Shown: piece after piece, positions 47,150-60,300 of the stretch
Position numbering within the stretch: position 1 is the first letter of the stretch
Layout of the letters: every line of letters starts with the position of its first letter
Origin: Oxytricha trifallax
Lineage: Eukaryota; Ciliophora; Spirotrichea; Sporadotrichida; Oxytrichidae
DNA length: 64,000 bases
Direction of reading: 5' to 3'
Assembly (NCBI GenBank): GCA_000711775.1
Contig: ARYC01000435.1
Coordinates: forward strand, 1-64,000
Notes under the pieces: model-generated
What the model saw: the letters and a program-made list of their open reading frames with translations, nothing else
Databases searched by the model: none
What the model was told of the DNA's origin: nothing
Made by a program: the position numbers and the translations under genes

Positions 47150-50100
47150 TAAATTAAACTTTGTAGATTACTAAAATTATACTAATTGTAGATTAGATTA
47201 CACTTTATAATCATAAAATTAATGCTAAATAAATTACTTTTTGCAATAATTATCTGGTGAATTTTCAGTATGTAGAACAGAAGTGCTGTTTTTCACTCCT
47301 TTCCTCTATGATTGATTATGATTTTCGCTGTTTTAAATCAATTTCTTAGGGTTAACTGGCCCGCTTATATTAGCAAATTCTCTCAATAATTCAGCTTTGG
47401 CCTTAACACTATTCAAGTTATTAATTATAAAAATCAATTTAATTTTACTATATTCTTTTCATTTGAAAAGTACTAAAATTGATTGATAAAGTTTGTCAAC
47501 TTTTATAGTCTCTACAGACTTTGCTATCTCTTAGCAGAAATTTTTTGCTTAATTTCTTTTTTACCACTACTTTTGTTTTAGTAATTATATAGATGTCTCT
47601 TAGTAGCTTCATTTGACTGAATTTTAGATGTGGTTTTAGGAACTACATTTATTAAATGTTTTCTTTAATTGTGATTTAAAGGTTGAAGTTTCTTGTCCAG
47701 TTTACTTTAAAAGTGCTAATCGTCATCAGATAAAACTGCTTCAGTTGGTTGAGATATAAAAAATATTTACTTTACATAGTAATTCAAATAAAAATCACAA
47801 TGTTTATTTTCAGTAGTCCTAATAAAAAAGTCGTTATAATTCTAATAAGAAATAAGATGAACTAATATCCTGATCATTATAGTAATTTCTGAATTTGTTT
47901 TCATATTCTTCGTGTTTCAATCTTCTTTCTCTCGAACACTAATCACGAGATTGGCTGTTATATTTTTGCTTTTATTATGATTCTTTTCTGGTTTTCGAAA
48001 GATCTTCATTATTAAATTTAATAATACCTATTTAAAATAGAAATAAGATATTAATAATGACGAATATATTAGTTAAATTTGCTGGTGGATTAGAAATTTC
48101 TTAGAGGCATAGAGGAATTTTTAGATGTTGATTTGCCGCTTGAATTTCTTGCTTTAATTTATTTCCTTATTTAGTCTTAAGTTTTGTAAATCTTCTGAGT
48201 ATCTCTCATGAGTTCTTACTTAACTCTTTGGTACTCTTCTTGTATATCCTTACTTGTTACAGATTTATGAATTTACATACAATATTTAACTAAAAATCTT
48301 AGATTCTTGATAATCCTATTCCTAGTCAAATTACCTGTCATTATTCTAAAACTTAATTGCTCTTCTATCTCTACTATTGTCCTTCATAACATCCTAGTTA
48401 TGATTAGCAGACCTATTTTGATTGAAACTTCTAGAGTGATATCGTTTTTACATCTAATCCCCTCTTTTATTATCGTTTTTATGAGCTCTTTCGGTTGATA
48501 AACTTCTGAAGTCTAGGTGTTAAGTCTCTAGGGTTGACTCGGTATTAGCAAACGGTGCTTTATTAAGTTCCCTGCGTTATCTGTAAGAATTTTCATCGTT
48601 TAATAGTATGGTAGATTTCAGAGATTGGCTTCTTTGCATCTAATGATGAGATTTCTCTTCACTTGAACCTCTGGATCTTAGTGGTATGTATTTCTTTTGT
48701 GAAATTATATGTTAACCTGATACAATGCCAGTTTTAGAAGCTGATACATTTGATCTATACACAGAGTCATTCTCATGAGAGTTCTTTTCTTGAGATTTTC
48801 CAATAGCTTAATAAGTTGGAATTTAAGAGTTATGATGACTCTGGTTAAATTGACCCATTTAAGTTTATACTTTATGCTAATTTCCAAAGCCAGACGAAAA
48901 TTTTCTCTCAACATCATTTATTTTCATTTCAACTTAATCAACCCAAGTATTTAAGCGTTGTTAGATTTGATTGAATCTTTACTTATCTTTTTCAAGATTT
49001 TCCTTATCAAAGAGTGACAATTTCAACTCTAAATTTTGTATCTCTCTTTTTAGGTTTTGGCTTTAATCCTTTATTTAATTCTCTAAAATGTATAAGTCAA
49101 ATAAATTTCTAAGACTTACCCAATTACTTCTTTATATCATCTATAAACTGAATTTTATACTAATCTGCATTACTTTAATCTACAAGAGTGTTCAACTTCT
49201 ATTCAAGGATAAACATCTTTGCTTCCCCTTGATTTGCTATATAAATAAACTTTAAGATTTATTCTTAAGAATTCTAAGCTTACATAGATTATACTACTCA
49301 TTGAAAAATGCACCCCCAGAAACCTATGCACCTGAGCTACTATTAATATTTCCTTTGCCATTCTAATTGTTACTACCCTAGTTTATCATAAGTGACATGA
49401 GATCTCTTTCTATTTTATCTATTCTTCTAGTTTAATCTCTCTATTCCTCTCTGGTCTTGAGAGTCATTTAATCCTATTCATCAGCTTATTTTTGCATTAA
49501 TTTAATCAAGGTTGTTATGTTTTAAAGCTGTTCTGTTATCTAATTTGAAGGTTGATTTGGAATTTGGTGATACGTTAAAGGTTACTATTAAGTCTCTTTT
49601 ATAAAATGTGCTGCCGTGTTTTGATTATATTTGGATGGTATTTCATAATGCAACCGAGTTCCTAAATTATTACTAGAATTATGCATTTATGGTGGATTGT
49701 TTTCTTTTTCTAACAAATTATAACTTAATTAGTGACTTTTCGTTTGAAAAACAGGGTGTTTATTGAAATTCAAATCATTTGGGATGGACAAGCCTCCTTG
49801 ATTATTCAACACTGTTTAAACTGAGTCATAATGATGTACTTATCCCTAAAAATATGATAATAATCAATTAATTTTACATTTATGTTAAGGTGCTTGATGG
49901 CACTATTCGACAGTCCAAGCTTCTAATAATGCTACTGATAGCTTTGATATAAACTCCCGTCATTTTGATACCCTCCATCTATTTCATATTAATTTGAGTT
50001 ATAAACCTGAATGTTATTTTCTCTAAAGGGTTCTGGGGTAGACTCCAATCTATCTTGATTGGTAGTGTATTGATAGTCTTTCTCAATCACATTCAGTTTT

Positions 50101-50190
50101 GAATTGCTTTTTTGGTTACTGAGCTGATACAGATTTTTTATTATGACTTTCTTGTTCGATCGCTGATTTCTATCGTCATGGCTTGAATAG
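47150..50190 (-). CDS. Large Gln/Asn/Ser-rich coiled-coil protein, partial
   Basis: The coding strand reads from ~50190 to ~47150. The N-terminal part (RNQRSNKKVIIKNLYQ, then NNPPQMHNSSNNLGTR) is low complexity. A coiled coil follows (EEQRDQTRRIDKIERDLMSLM, LKREIQNLELKLSLFDKENLEKDKQR), then Ser/Arg/Asn-rich sequence (SLSTERAHKNDNKRGDQ) and a C-terminal part with LNSVKAKAELLREFANISGPVNPKK. GT-AG introns fit at ~49233-49285 and ~49085-49122. Several IES junctions (near 49855, 48055, 47785 and 47430) were not fixed, and neither start nor stop is certain. Estimated 850-950 aa. No family recognised. Confidence 0.6.
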
Positions 50191-50585
50191 TGATTTATTA
50201 AATTATATATTAAATATTAAATTTAATTATATAAGAAGAAAGTTTTTTATCAAAGATATGTAAATTAGAGAATAGTTTTTTCTATAATTAGTTTTTATAT
50301 TAAGTTTTATAAGATATAATCTTGCTCTTTTATTAAGATTTTATAATTAAAATAGTGATTTGAATATTTTTAATCGTTTAACATTTTTAAATTATAAATT
50401 CATAAATTAACATTGCTTAATTCAATTAAATTGTCTTAAATTAATAGCAAAATTGATATGAATATACAAAAAAAAATTTATAAAATAATTTAATATAAAA
50501 AGTGATGATTATATAAGAAATTACAAGTTATTAAAGTTTTAGATTTTTCTTTAGTTCCAATAATTATTAATATATAAAATTAAAT
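50191..50585. other. AT-rich spacer
   Basis: No feature recognised between the divergent genes. Confidence 0.5.
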
Positions 50586-52892
50586 ATGCATTTAAAAGCT
50601 TAGCTATTCAAGCTCCCCATACCCGATCACTTACTCGGGGATGTCGAAGCTTCCTTACAACCTAAGAAATAAAAACGTAAATCTAGGAGAGTTCAATCTC
50701 AAAAAGCTTTGTTGAAAGTGTCTTAAGAGGATGTTAAGAAACTAGCTAATATTATCGAGCATAGTATCACCAATAAATACTATCAGAGTTCAAATCTTAT
50801 TACTATATCATAGTACAATAGATTTAAAAATTAAAGGATAAACATTATATAATGATGTTAATTATTAAATCTTCGAATGTTAAATAGAAACCATGAGTAT
50901 CAATGCAGTATCTATAAAAATTAAAGCACTTAATAATCTAAATTACTGACCGATAAGTAAAAAGAGTATCAGCAAAGATTCGGCAGTGGTTCAAGCACAA
51001 ATTAATCTAAGGCAGGTTCTTTCGTTAATAATTTCAAAGAAGCAATAAACACCTCTCTTAGCTAATCAAACATAATTATTCCCAATATTAATCTGTAGTA
51101 ACTACAGAAAATGGAGACAGTATAAGAAATTACTGAATAAAAGAAAGGCAAAAACTTAATTCCTTCACTAGACGAGTTGGCTTAAAATGCTTAAGATATC
51201 GCTGATTTATAGAAATAAATTTAGAAAAAGGAGAATGAACAGTAAGAGTAGCTCAGTAAAGATGTGTTTTAAGCTATGATTACGGCGGAGTAACACCCTA
51301 AATGGGCTTTGGCTAGAAGGACGAAAGACTTCATATGCAAAGAAAGAATCAAGAAAAATAAAGCCATTTATGTCTTTTATTTTTTAGTAAAGCCAAAGAT
51401 TTTCTGAATAGCAAAGTAGACTTCTTCTTTTAAGATAAGCTAAAGCAAGCTTAGGAAAATGAAACTGCCAAAAAGTATAATAGATTACTGAATAAGATAG
51501 CTTCTTAAGGGTTGTCTGAAGAAAAGCCATCTCATAGAAATTCATAATCATAGTTAAAACAAGCGAATTCATAGAATGAGGTTTAGAGCAAAGTTCTTGA
51601 AAATAGTAACTAAAACAGACCTGGGACAGCATTCACTAAATTTGGAGTGATAAGCGATTCTCTAACTTCAAATCGCATTAACTCTGGAGTTTCAAGATAT
51701 AAGAATAGAGTCATGGCTTCTAATAACTCATCATCCTAGAAACTTATACACATAAATTTTAGTGATTAAAATGACATAAAATCCCAACACCAGCACATGC
51801 CGAGATTGCCAATGAATTATACAAGATTTAAAACTTCATCAAATTTCGATAGTCATCAAAAAAGCACAATGTAAAATCCCTATAATGATGAAGAGGAAAC
51901 GCCAATTTCAAACTTAAAATCTTAAATAAAAGTGAGTACCTTTGCAAAGCCTAGAAATACCTAAGATGATTAGCAAAGTTTAAATTTCTTAGAATCAGAA
52001 CCTTACTCAGTGAAAAATATGAATTCAGTAAATCGAAATTACTTGCAATTTGCTTAAAATATTAATAATAACGAATAGTTGAATAACAACAATCTCTTAA
52101 GACCTTAGTCATAGTAAGTAATATAAACATTAGGCTCAATAAATAGCGGTAGAAACTCAAACTAACTGCATATTCCATTAAACACTACATCGGAATCGCA
52201 TAGATCTATACTATTCAACTCAGGGTAGAAATCATAAAATTTGAATCAATACATATCGAACACTGTTATGTCTTCTTAAAACTTTTAATTTGACTTCAAG
52301 GCATCCCCTTATTTTAATCTTTATCATTTCTGCACATCAGTATCATTAATCTCTTAATATATTGCATTTAAAACTTTAACTCAAACAGAAACCAATCAAG
52401 TCAAAATCCTAGACCAAAGACTTCTTCTCAACGAGTGCAAGCTCGCCAAAGGCTTTTGAAATCTGCAAGTGCTGTAGATATCCTGAAGAGAAATTTAATG
52501 AGTGCAAAGCCCTAAAAACCTGCTGAATATATCTCACAAAAATAACTTCAAAAAGCCCAGGAAAGAAAAGAGAAAGTTTAGATGGATGTTATATCTGTGA
52601 TTAATTCATGCTAGAAATTCTAGAAACAAGCTAAAAGTAAAAGTTTAAATAGATAAATTAATAGAGTAAGTTTAAGTAAATAAATTTTATATTAGGTGAT
52701 AGTCAAATTAACACGTTTATAGTATAATATTAAATGCTTTTTTTATAGAATTTTTCTTAATATCAGAGAAAAGAAACTTAGATGAAAAACGACATAGAAT
52801 ATCTTAAAGATGAAATAATGATGGCTAGATTAGAAAAGTTTAATTATTTAGTTGATGAAGAAGCAGCTGACAACCCAGATAACTAATTTTGA
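50586..52892 (+). CDS. Gln/Ser/Asn-rich protein with coiled coil, 675 aa
   Basis: ATG 50586 (MHLKAQLFKLPIPDHL) to TGA 52890-52892. Removing IESs 50799-50873 (AAATCTT), 51367-51395 (TAAAGCCA), 52286-52377 (TTAAAACTTT) and an 83-bp GT-AG intron (52666-52748) leaves 2,028 bp, exactly 676 codons. The first third has a basic region and a short coiled coil (DIADLQKQIQKKENEQQEQL); then ARRTKDFICKERIKKNKAKDFL. The middle is low complexity; the C-terminal part is helical and charged (LQKAQERKEKVQMDVI, EYLKDEIMMARLEKFNYL). No family recognised. Confidence 0.8.
50799..50873. other. IES, 75 bp (pointer AAATCTT)
   Basis: Junction reads YYQSSNL-RMLNRNHEY in frame. Confidence 0.82.
51367..51395. other. IES, 29 bp (pointer TAAAGCCA)
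   Basis: Very short IES with an 8-bp pointer; without removal the frame stops at a TGA. Junction reads IKKNKA-KDFLNSK. Confidence 0.85.
52286..52377. other. IES, 92 bp (pointer TTAAAACTTT)
   Basis: Ten-base pointer; junction reads VMSSQNF-NSNRNQSS in frame. Confidence 0.88.
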
Positions 52893-53800
52893 CTATAATT
52901 GATAGCAATTGAATCTTATTGATTAATATAAATTTTTGATTAATTTAATCAAATATTTTCGGATCACTTTTGATTTATTGGTACATCCTAGATTTCTAAG
53001 AATGAGAGAGAGAAATAGATTAATTTTTCATTAAAATTTTATAAGCGAATGAAGGAAAAATTTATAGTATTCAAATATTTGAGATTATGTACTATTTTGT
53101 TTTATATTTATTCATTCAGGTTTTATCGATGTATCATTCTCCAAATATTTAGATTTCATGGCAATGATCTCTTAAGTTTTTCTTTCTTCCAATCATCAAT
53201 TATTCACCAATTCTTAAAGTAAATATATTCTCTGAAAAACAATTTATTCGCTTGTATGCTGAATATAATGATATTTAATGTTTATGCTAAAAATTGGTAG
53301 ATTTGACGTAATATTTAAAATTGTATTTAAAATTTACTTTAATTACAAATAATAACCAAGTTAATGTTTAAATACATGAATTTTTTTAAATTAATTTTTA
53401 TTTGTAATAAATCAGTATATCTTCTATTCTTAATTTCAATAAGACTTAAATGTCGAAAACTAAATCTTAATTATATAATAAATTATAAAAACTTAACACA
53501 AATGATCAAAAGACTGTCAATATTTATTTAAAAAAATAAAAATTACTAATTATAGCATTCTATCCATATACATTTCAAGATTTATTCCTTCCTTACACTT
53601 GTATATTCTTTATATTATAAATAGTATACAAAAAAGAGAATGTAAAAAAAACTAAATAAAATTATAATAAGAACATTTATTAATCGTTATAATTGGAAAA
53701 TATTAGGTCAACGTTAGAATATTAAAACCATTTTATTATATTGATATTGCGTTGTGACAGGGATTACTAATATATAAAATAAGATTTAAAGAGTAAAAAC
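52893..53800. other. AT-rich intergenic DNA
   Basis: About 900 bp with no recognisable gene, RNA or repeat. Confidence 0.5.
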
Positions 53801-56700
53801 TCACTGTCTATCTATAGTTTGGATTATGTTGTCTAGCTCTTAAAGTCTTAATTCAAGTTCTTTTTCTCTTCTGCGCTTTACGCTTTCATAATCCAATTCA
53901 TCCAACTCGTCATATTATAAATTTATTAACAATTGAAACAAATAATTATCTGGCTAAATTATTATTGAATTTGTTATACAGCAAGGTTTTTGGCTTTTAT
54001 AAATCGTTATTGTCAGATTCTACATCAGATATTTTTGAAAAGTAAGGAAAAAAATAAATATATTAGGCAAATAATAATATATCTTATTAATTTTAAATAT
54101 TACTATAGATTAAACTTTCTGTGGTGTTTTATGCTTCCAATGAATATCATCATCATCGTTAAGATATTTCTAAAACTCAAAATTCCTCGCACTTTAACCA
54201 TGATAACCAATTAGATCCTCTTAATTGTGCTTTATGTTTTTCACCTTTGAAATTGATTTTGAATACTTCTCACCAAAATTATGTCTGTTTATCTTACGCT
54301 AGTCGTCCATAGTTTTATCCATAGCATCCTCTGTATCGTTTAAGTTGTAATTTTTAGATTCTTCCTGGTCATAATTAGTGGACTGATTGAAGTTATATCT
54401 ATTTTGGGATTACTAGGTCATATCCATGCTTTATCCCAGATTGCTGCCATTATTTATGCTGTTATTTAAGACTCCAAAGATATCAGTGTCAACACGCTTC
54501 TTAATCAACTTTATGTTTTTCCTTCTTAGTTCGTACTCTTCGATAGGATCATCACGGAAAGATGAAGAATTTTCACTGGTTTCATTAATATTATTCGCTA
54601 AAATGTTGCCATTTGCGTCTATTGGCACTATTCGTCCAAAGTTCCTAAAATCTGAGTTGTTGCTCTAATTCATAGAATTTTACAATCTTAGCATCGTGGA
54701 TTGCTCTTCAATGCTTAACTAACCCCAACCGTTTTTACCTTGACCCCTAAAAGCTGGGTCATAGTTTTTATCATTTATGTCAAAGACTTGTTAGCACTTT
54801 CTCTTCTTATCTTCGTAATATTAGTTTTATTAGTCTTTATCAGGCGTAAAATCTTCATAATCATCTTCCTCTTAAATTGGAGCGATTCTATGGGTCATTC
54901 TTTATGAGTTCATTTTGTTATCAAATATTTTGCTATCAGAATTCATCATTTGATTTTGCGAAGGGTTTTGGTAACTCAAGAACTAATGATAAAAGGGAGA
55001 ATTGGGTCTTTCTAGTGGAATATAAGTATCAATATTGTTTAAAGAAAGTTTGCTGCAATTATTCATGCCTCTGATCTACTCTGGTGATATAAATTTTTAG
55101 TTAGATTGAGGATCTCCATCCTAGGGGCTTCTTCCATTAATACTCCCGATTGAACATCTTATTAGATCCTCAATAATTTGCTTTTTGTTTGGTTACCTAA
55201 ACAAGTCTCGAGAAGAATCTTGCTCTTTAATCTCAAGCTCGTCCAATACTTTTCTGTCATTTCCTTCAATTTTAATTTTCTTATTGCAACACTTGCACAA
55301 GCAAAATACCTTCTGCTTTATTGAGATATTGCTTTCATTGCTTATTTTTGCAACTTTTTGTTAGTTTTTTCTTTTCTTTAATACACAATATATGGTGATT
55401 CCCACAGAAATAAAAAGAAGGGCTCCTCCTGCACCAATACCTAAAACCCCATAGTTCAATTAAGACATGAAGATTAGGGCATTGAACAATTAAATAAAAA
55501 ATATTATAATTATTGGCTGAGATTAAATATAATTAGGCTAAAATAAAATTTGCATACCCTGATTGGTTTATTTTATAAGGACAATTAATCGAGCCAATGG
55601 TTTAAATTAAAATTATAAACCAATTTTAACTTATTTTTTAATTTAATTGTTCATTAACCTAATCTTCGTGTCTTAATTGATATATGAGGTTTTATCAATA
55701 TTGGAAGTGGGAGTATTCCAGAGTCTTTGTTAGCCGAAATGAATATGTCAACTTTTTTACCTGAAGTTGAATTTTGATTTATAGTGCCATTAGTTCCATC
55801 TCCAATCTGCTCTGTGGGATCCTCGATTACAGGTTCATAAAAAGTAGTGATATTAAGCGCATAGGAGAACTATAAATTACATCAAATCTGATTAATATTA
55901 GTGCCTTAATATTATGCCAAATAAGGGAATTTTACTGTTTAGGTTGAATAAATTATCAAATTTTTTAATGAAAAACATTCTAAATTTTAAACTCAAAGTT
56001 CATAACCGTACCGCTGCTCGATACAAATACAATAAACAAAGCTTACTCCCCAGAGAAGCTAAATTTTCCATCATTAATTTTAGTGTCAACAATTTTAGAT
56101 TCAGTAGTTGAAGTTTTAAAGGTTGTGCCACCCGAGTATATATAACCGACCCCACCAGATATCGTCTTAAATTAAAAGTTTAGAGTATTTAGTGGCGACC
56201 TAATCTATGCCAGAAGTTTAAAACCGCACATTTCACCTGCAGTCATGTAACCCAAATTTTTATTGTAAGCGACTTTTTGAGAGGTGTTCGTTGCTTTGAG
56301 AATTTTTGGGCTCCCGCACTTATCAGAGTGAGGGCAAGTGAAATATTTTAGATTTGAATTTGCTGTTATTGGTGGGAGTTGATCAGAACATTCAGCTCCT
56401 TGTGAACAATTTTTACCCATGTATTAAAAAAAGCATCAAAATTTTGTAAGGAATGCCAAATTTACCTTATAAAAAGTAATTAGAATTTCCCATTTCACAG
56501 CAAAAGCCAGTTAAATAGTTAGTAGCAGAGCAAAACTTCCTACTTTAATCCAAGCAAGTTAACTTGCAAGCACGTGGGTCCGTGATGATCATGGTTGAGA
56601 AGGTTCCTTCGCCATTTATACATAGAAAATTGAATGCTATTATTAGCCAAAAAGTGAATATTCTACTTATGCTGTACTAATATAAACTGCAAGTTGTCAT
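53801..56700 (-). CDS. Cys-rich type I membrane protein (paralogue 1)
   Basis: ATG 56700 (MTTCSLYQYSISRIFTFWLII) has a signal-peptide-like start. The ectodomain opens with TDPRACKLTCLDQSRKFC and, across a 49-bp IES (pointer GGTAAA), KNCSQGAECSD, then GG/Thr-rich beta-type sequence. A transmembrane segment (GALLFISVGITIYCV) is followed by CKCCNKK and a long Ser/Asn/Asp-rich cytoplasmic tail ending DNIIQTIDRQ at TGA 53801-53803. Other IESs lie near 55860-55960, 55450-55770 and 53935-54060; their edges are not fixed. It is clearly homologous in order and motifs to the gene at 57371-61200. A surface receptor or adhesin role is inference. Confidence 0.72.
55457..55679. repeat. IES-internal inverted repeat, arms ~44 bp
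   Basis: Arms 55457-55500 and 55637-55679 match as imperfect inverted copies beginning CAATTAAGACAYGAAGATTAGG. They bracket ~136 bp within the region separating ectodomain and transmembrane coding of paralogue 1. Confidence 0.7.
56418..56466. other. IES, 49 bp (pointer GGTAAA)
   Basis: In paralogue 1; junction reads NSNYFLQG-KNCSQGAEC in frame, matching the paralogue's CCENGYNCTRGAEC region. Confidence 0.82.
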
Positions 56701-57370
56701 TTAAAATTTGACTATTAAAGGAATATAATCGAAATAGGTGCATTGAAACTATAATATTTAATATATTCATTTACAGTAAAAGTTGCCATATATATATATA
56801 TATAGATCAAAATATAATCGGTTAGAATTCAAAATTGGAAAAAGATTTATTAAATGTGTTTATGAGTTTTTTTGCTATAGAAGAGTTAACACACTCCAGT
56901 GATGAGATAATTAGTACCGTTAGTAGAGTCAAATTAATTTAATTAGGCATCTAATTTTTGTCTAATTTGACCCACTATTTTTATTGACTTTATATTTATT
57001 TTGAACATATAAATTCTATTATAATATTAGAATAATAATTAATTAATCACATAAATTCCTTTTTTCTAATAATTTTTATTATTTTTCATTAAAATTGTAT
57101 TGCATATTATTCATCAAATTCTTAACTAATTTTGGACTCACTTAATTAATTTTTATAATTAAAAAACATCAGTAATTAAATATTTTGTTTGCTTGACCTT
57201 TTAATTAACTTTGAAATTATGCAAATTAATTTTTAAAAGTAAGATATAAGAAATATCTTTATAAAATAAAGTCAACAATTCTAATTATTAATAAACCTAT
57301 AACTAATTATTACTAAAAGCATTGAAAAACTATTTAATTGTTGCTTATTAGAAATTTTGACTTATAATCA
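56701..57370. other. AT-rich spacer between the paralogues
   Basis: A short inverted pair GTCAAATTA ... TAATTTGAC lies near 56930-56970. No gene seen. Confidence 0.5.
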
Positions 57371-60300
57371 TCAAAAATCAGAGATAACATTGTCATATTA
57401 AGGTGTCTAATCGTTGTATAGCTCATCTATAAGCTATTGTTTGAGCTCGTTTATATCAGGAGATAGGATTTGTTTGAAATTAAATAAATCATAATTTATT
57501 TAGGGGTTTTGGGGTGAAAATATCTTAATAGTAATATAAATGTTAAAAATAAAGTAAAATTTAATTGTTCTAACTACTGATCATGATTATTTTAAGGATA
57601 AAATCCTTATGCAGTATCAAAATCCAGTACTTATATATTTTAATGAGTATCCTTATCATCTTATGTGTCTCTATTGGGAGTGAATACATTCTCAAATAAT
57701 CTCTTTTTTATTTCAGAATGCTCCACTAGTTAGTTGTGTTAGTTATCTATAATAGGTTGCTCTCTTTAATTTTTATGTGAGACAGTGGAATTGTTAAGGA
57801 TTTCATCATTTTAATTCTTCTCGTTGTTTTCCTTGAATAAATTATTCTTGAGTTTCACTTCTCTGTTCTTATCAGATTATATAATATCTAGTGAAATTTG
57901 TTGTTAGTCCTCCACAATGGCAACTCCAAAGATATTAATGTCCTCTTATTTTTTCAATTCATCCTATTACAAATTCTTACCAGCAACCTTCTTCTTTTTC
58001 TTCTTGTGCTTTTTACTGACTGACTTTCCATTGAATGCCTTTTACCCCTCAGTATTAATGTTAAAATCAACATCTAATTCGTTTTATCTCATAAAATCGT
58101 CAGGGATATCTTCGTGCTGTTCGTGGCTGTAAATCATGAGGTCTATTTGCTGATGATGATTGTTTTTGGATTTTTTATGGTTTGGCTTCATTTACTTTTG
58201 TGAAATAAGATGTTTCTTCGTTGGTGGGCCTTTGTTAGGATTGATGTTTTGAGAATTCGAGCTGTCTCCGCTACTGCTACGGTAGTCATCTATTACAATA
58301 GCTGGACGATGGGCTCTCTTCTTGCTAAAGTCAATGCTCTATTAGTTAACAGCGAATTTACTCAAGTCATTTTAAATATAAATGTATTAAATCTACGTCA
58401 TAGTTTCCCTTAAATTCTACTTCTTCTTTAGTTCTTATATCTCTCAATTTACCCTTTTCGTCTCTGTAATATTTCTTTTTATCAAATCCTCCCCTACTTC
58501 CTTGACTATTTACTTTCATTTCACAATTTTCAATAATAGAGTAATATTAATTATACCATAAACATTTAACGTATATGACTCAACCTGCTTTGGTCATTCA
58601 TACTACCACTAAGTCTAGACTGATTATCATCATCACTCATATTGCTATTCAAATTTCGTATCAGTTTTTTATTTGAATTTTAGATACGAGAGTTCCTAAA
58701 GTTATTCGCATTTTACAAGTCAAAAACAGCAGCTGTCCCTTCAACTCTATACTCAGAAGTGGAATCGGTGCTTCCTTTTCTCTTTCCATAGCGATATTTT
58801 TCTTAAAAAATGGGAAGTATAGTACAATTATAAAAATGCATAGCGCTTGTTCTTTTTAGGGTCTATTTTCTTTAAGTAAATTGGAGGCAGATCTTAGCTG
58901 AACTATTTACCTATCTGTAGGCTGTTTCTGACTTCCTGACTAGGGTCAACACCATAAAACTAAGATTTGAGTAAGTTGTTCTCAATTTCCTTTTATTTAT
59001 CTAATTATTGTATGCTTCTAGAATTTTCTTCAGGTTCCTCGAGTATTGAAGTTTTATGCTAAAGGAATTACTTTTTAGAGTAGGAGTGTTGCTAGAATAG
59101 AGTCACTTTAATAAAGTATAGATTATGTGTTTCAAATGAAAGCAATAATTTTTTACCAATATAAAATCTATTAAATCAGCTGCTGGTCGTTCGTATATTG
59201 AGAACCAATGCTTTCTCGATTATCCTGAGTTAATGTCTTAATTATACCATCATTTACGTCGTAGTCGTTGTTTCTACTTCCTCTTTAACCGATTGCATCT
59301 CCATACAAGATATTGTTTTAGGTAGACATCTCGAGATGATCATAGTTACAAGAAGACTATTGCATGTGCAAATTAAGACTTCCTATGTCATCCAGTTGTC
59401 CTTTAACATTTTATTTCTTAGCATTCTTGTTCAAATCAAAGTCATCGTTCACTGAGTTGAATCTCTGCATAAGATGCTATCTTGTACTGTGCTCGTTGTT
59501 TTACCGGTCAGATTCACTATTTATCCCTTGATCTAAATTAAAAATAATCTGGCATATTTTAAAGAAAAAAACTTAAAATTCATGAAAAAAACAATTTAAG
59601 GTATTGATTATTTATGATCTTTGTAGCTACTAGGCATCTTAAGCCCTGGCACTTTAATTTTCTTTTTACTCCCTGATTTCTTTTTAGGAGCCTATCCAGC
59701 TTCATTGTCAAAGTTGTTAAAGTTACTCTCCTCCCCAGGACCCCCTTTCACATGATTAGGGTTAGTTTGGAACACGCTTTGGTTGATCTATTATTCATCA
59801 ATTTTGATAATTTTCTTGGCACAGCAAATAAAAATGCACATAATCTTATTACCTACTGATTAAGCCTTTTTATTCTTTTATTTTTACTATGAATTTTTAA
59901 GCTCCACTTCTGATGATTGTAAGTCTTTCTCTGAAAATTGATTCATTTTCTCATGCCCCTCGTTTTCATCGATTCTGGCTGTCTTAGCTTCTCTTTTTTT
60001 TCTAATCATAAAGATGATTTTAATGACTAGCAGGCCACCAGCTATGATAAATACAGCAAGGAGGACGCCTATTATTATTGGATATGTTTATTTAAAACCC
60101 AAGTTTTATACAAAGAAAGAATTAATCTGCTAAGTTTACTTTTCAATCAAGTGAATTTAAATATTGATTATCAAGATTATTTATTCTAGAGAATTTATTG
60201 ACCCCAATAAATCTTGAATATATTTAACAAGACATTTTAATTGAAAAGATAAAAAATTATTAGATTTTTTAGTGGCTTTGAGATTGGGCCTCGCTAGAGT

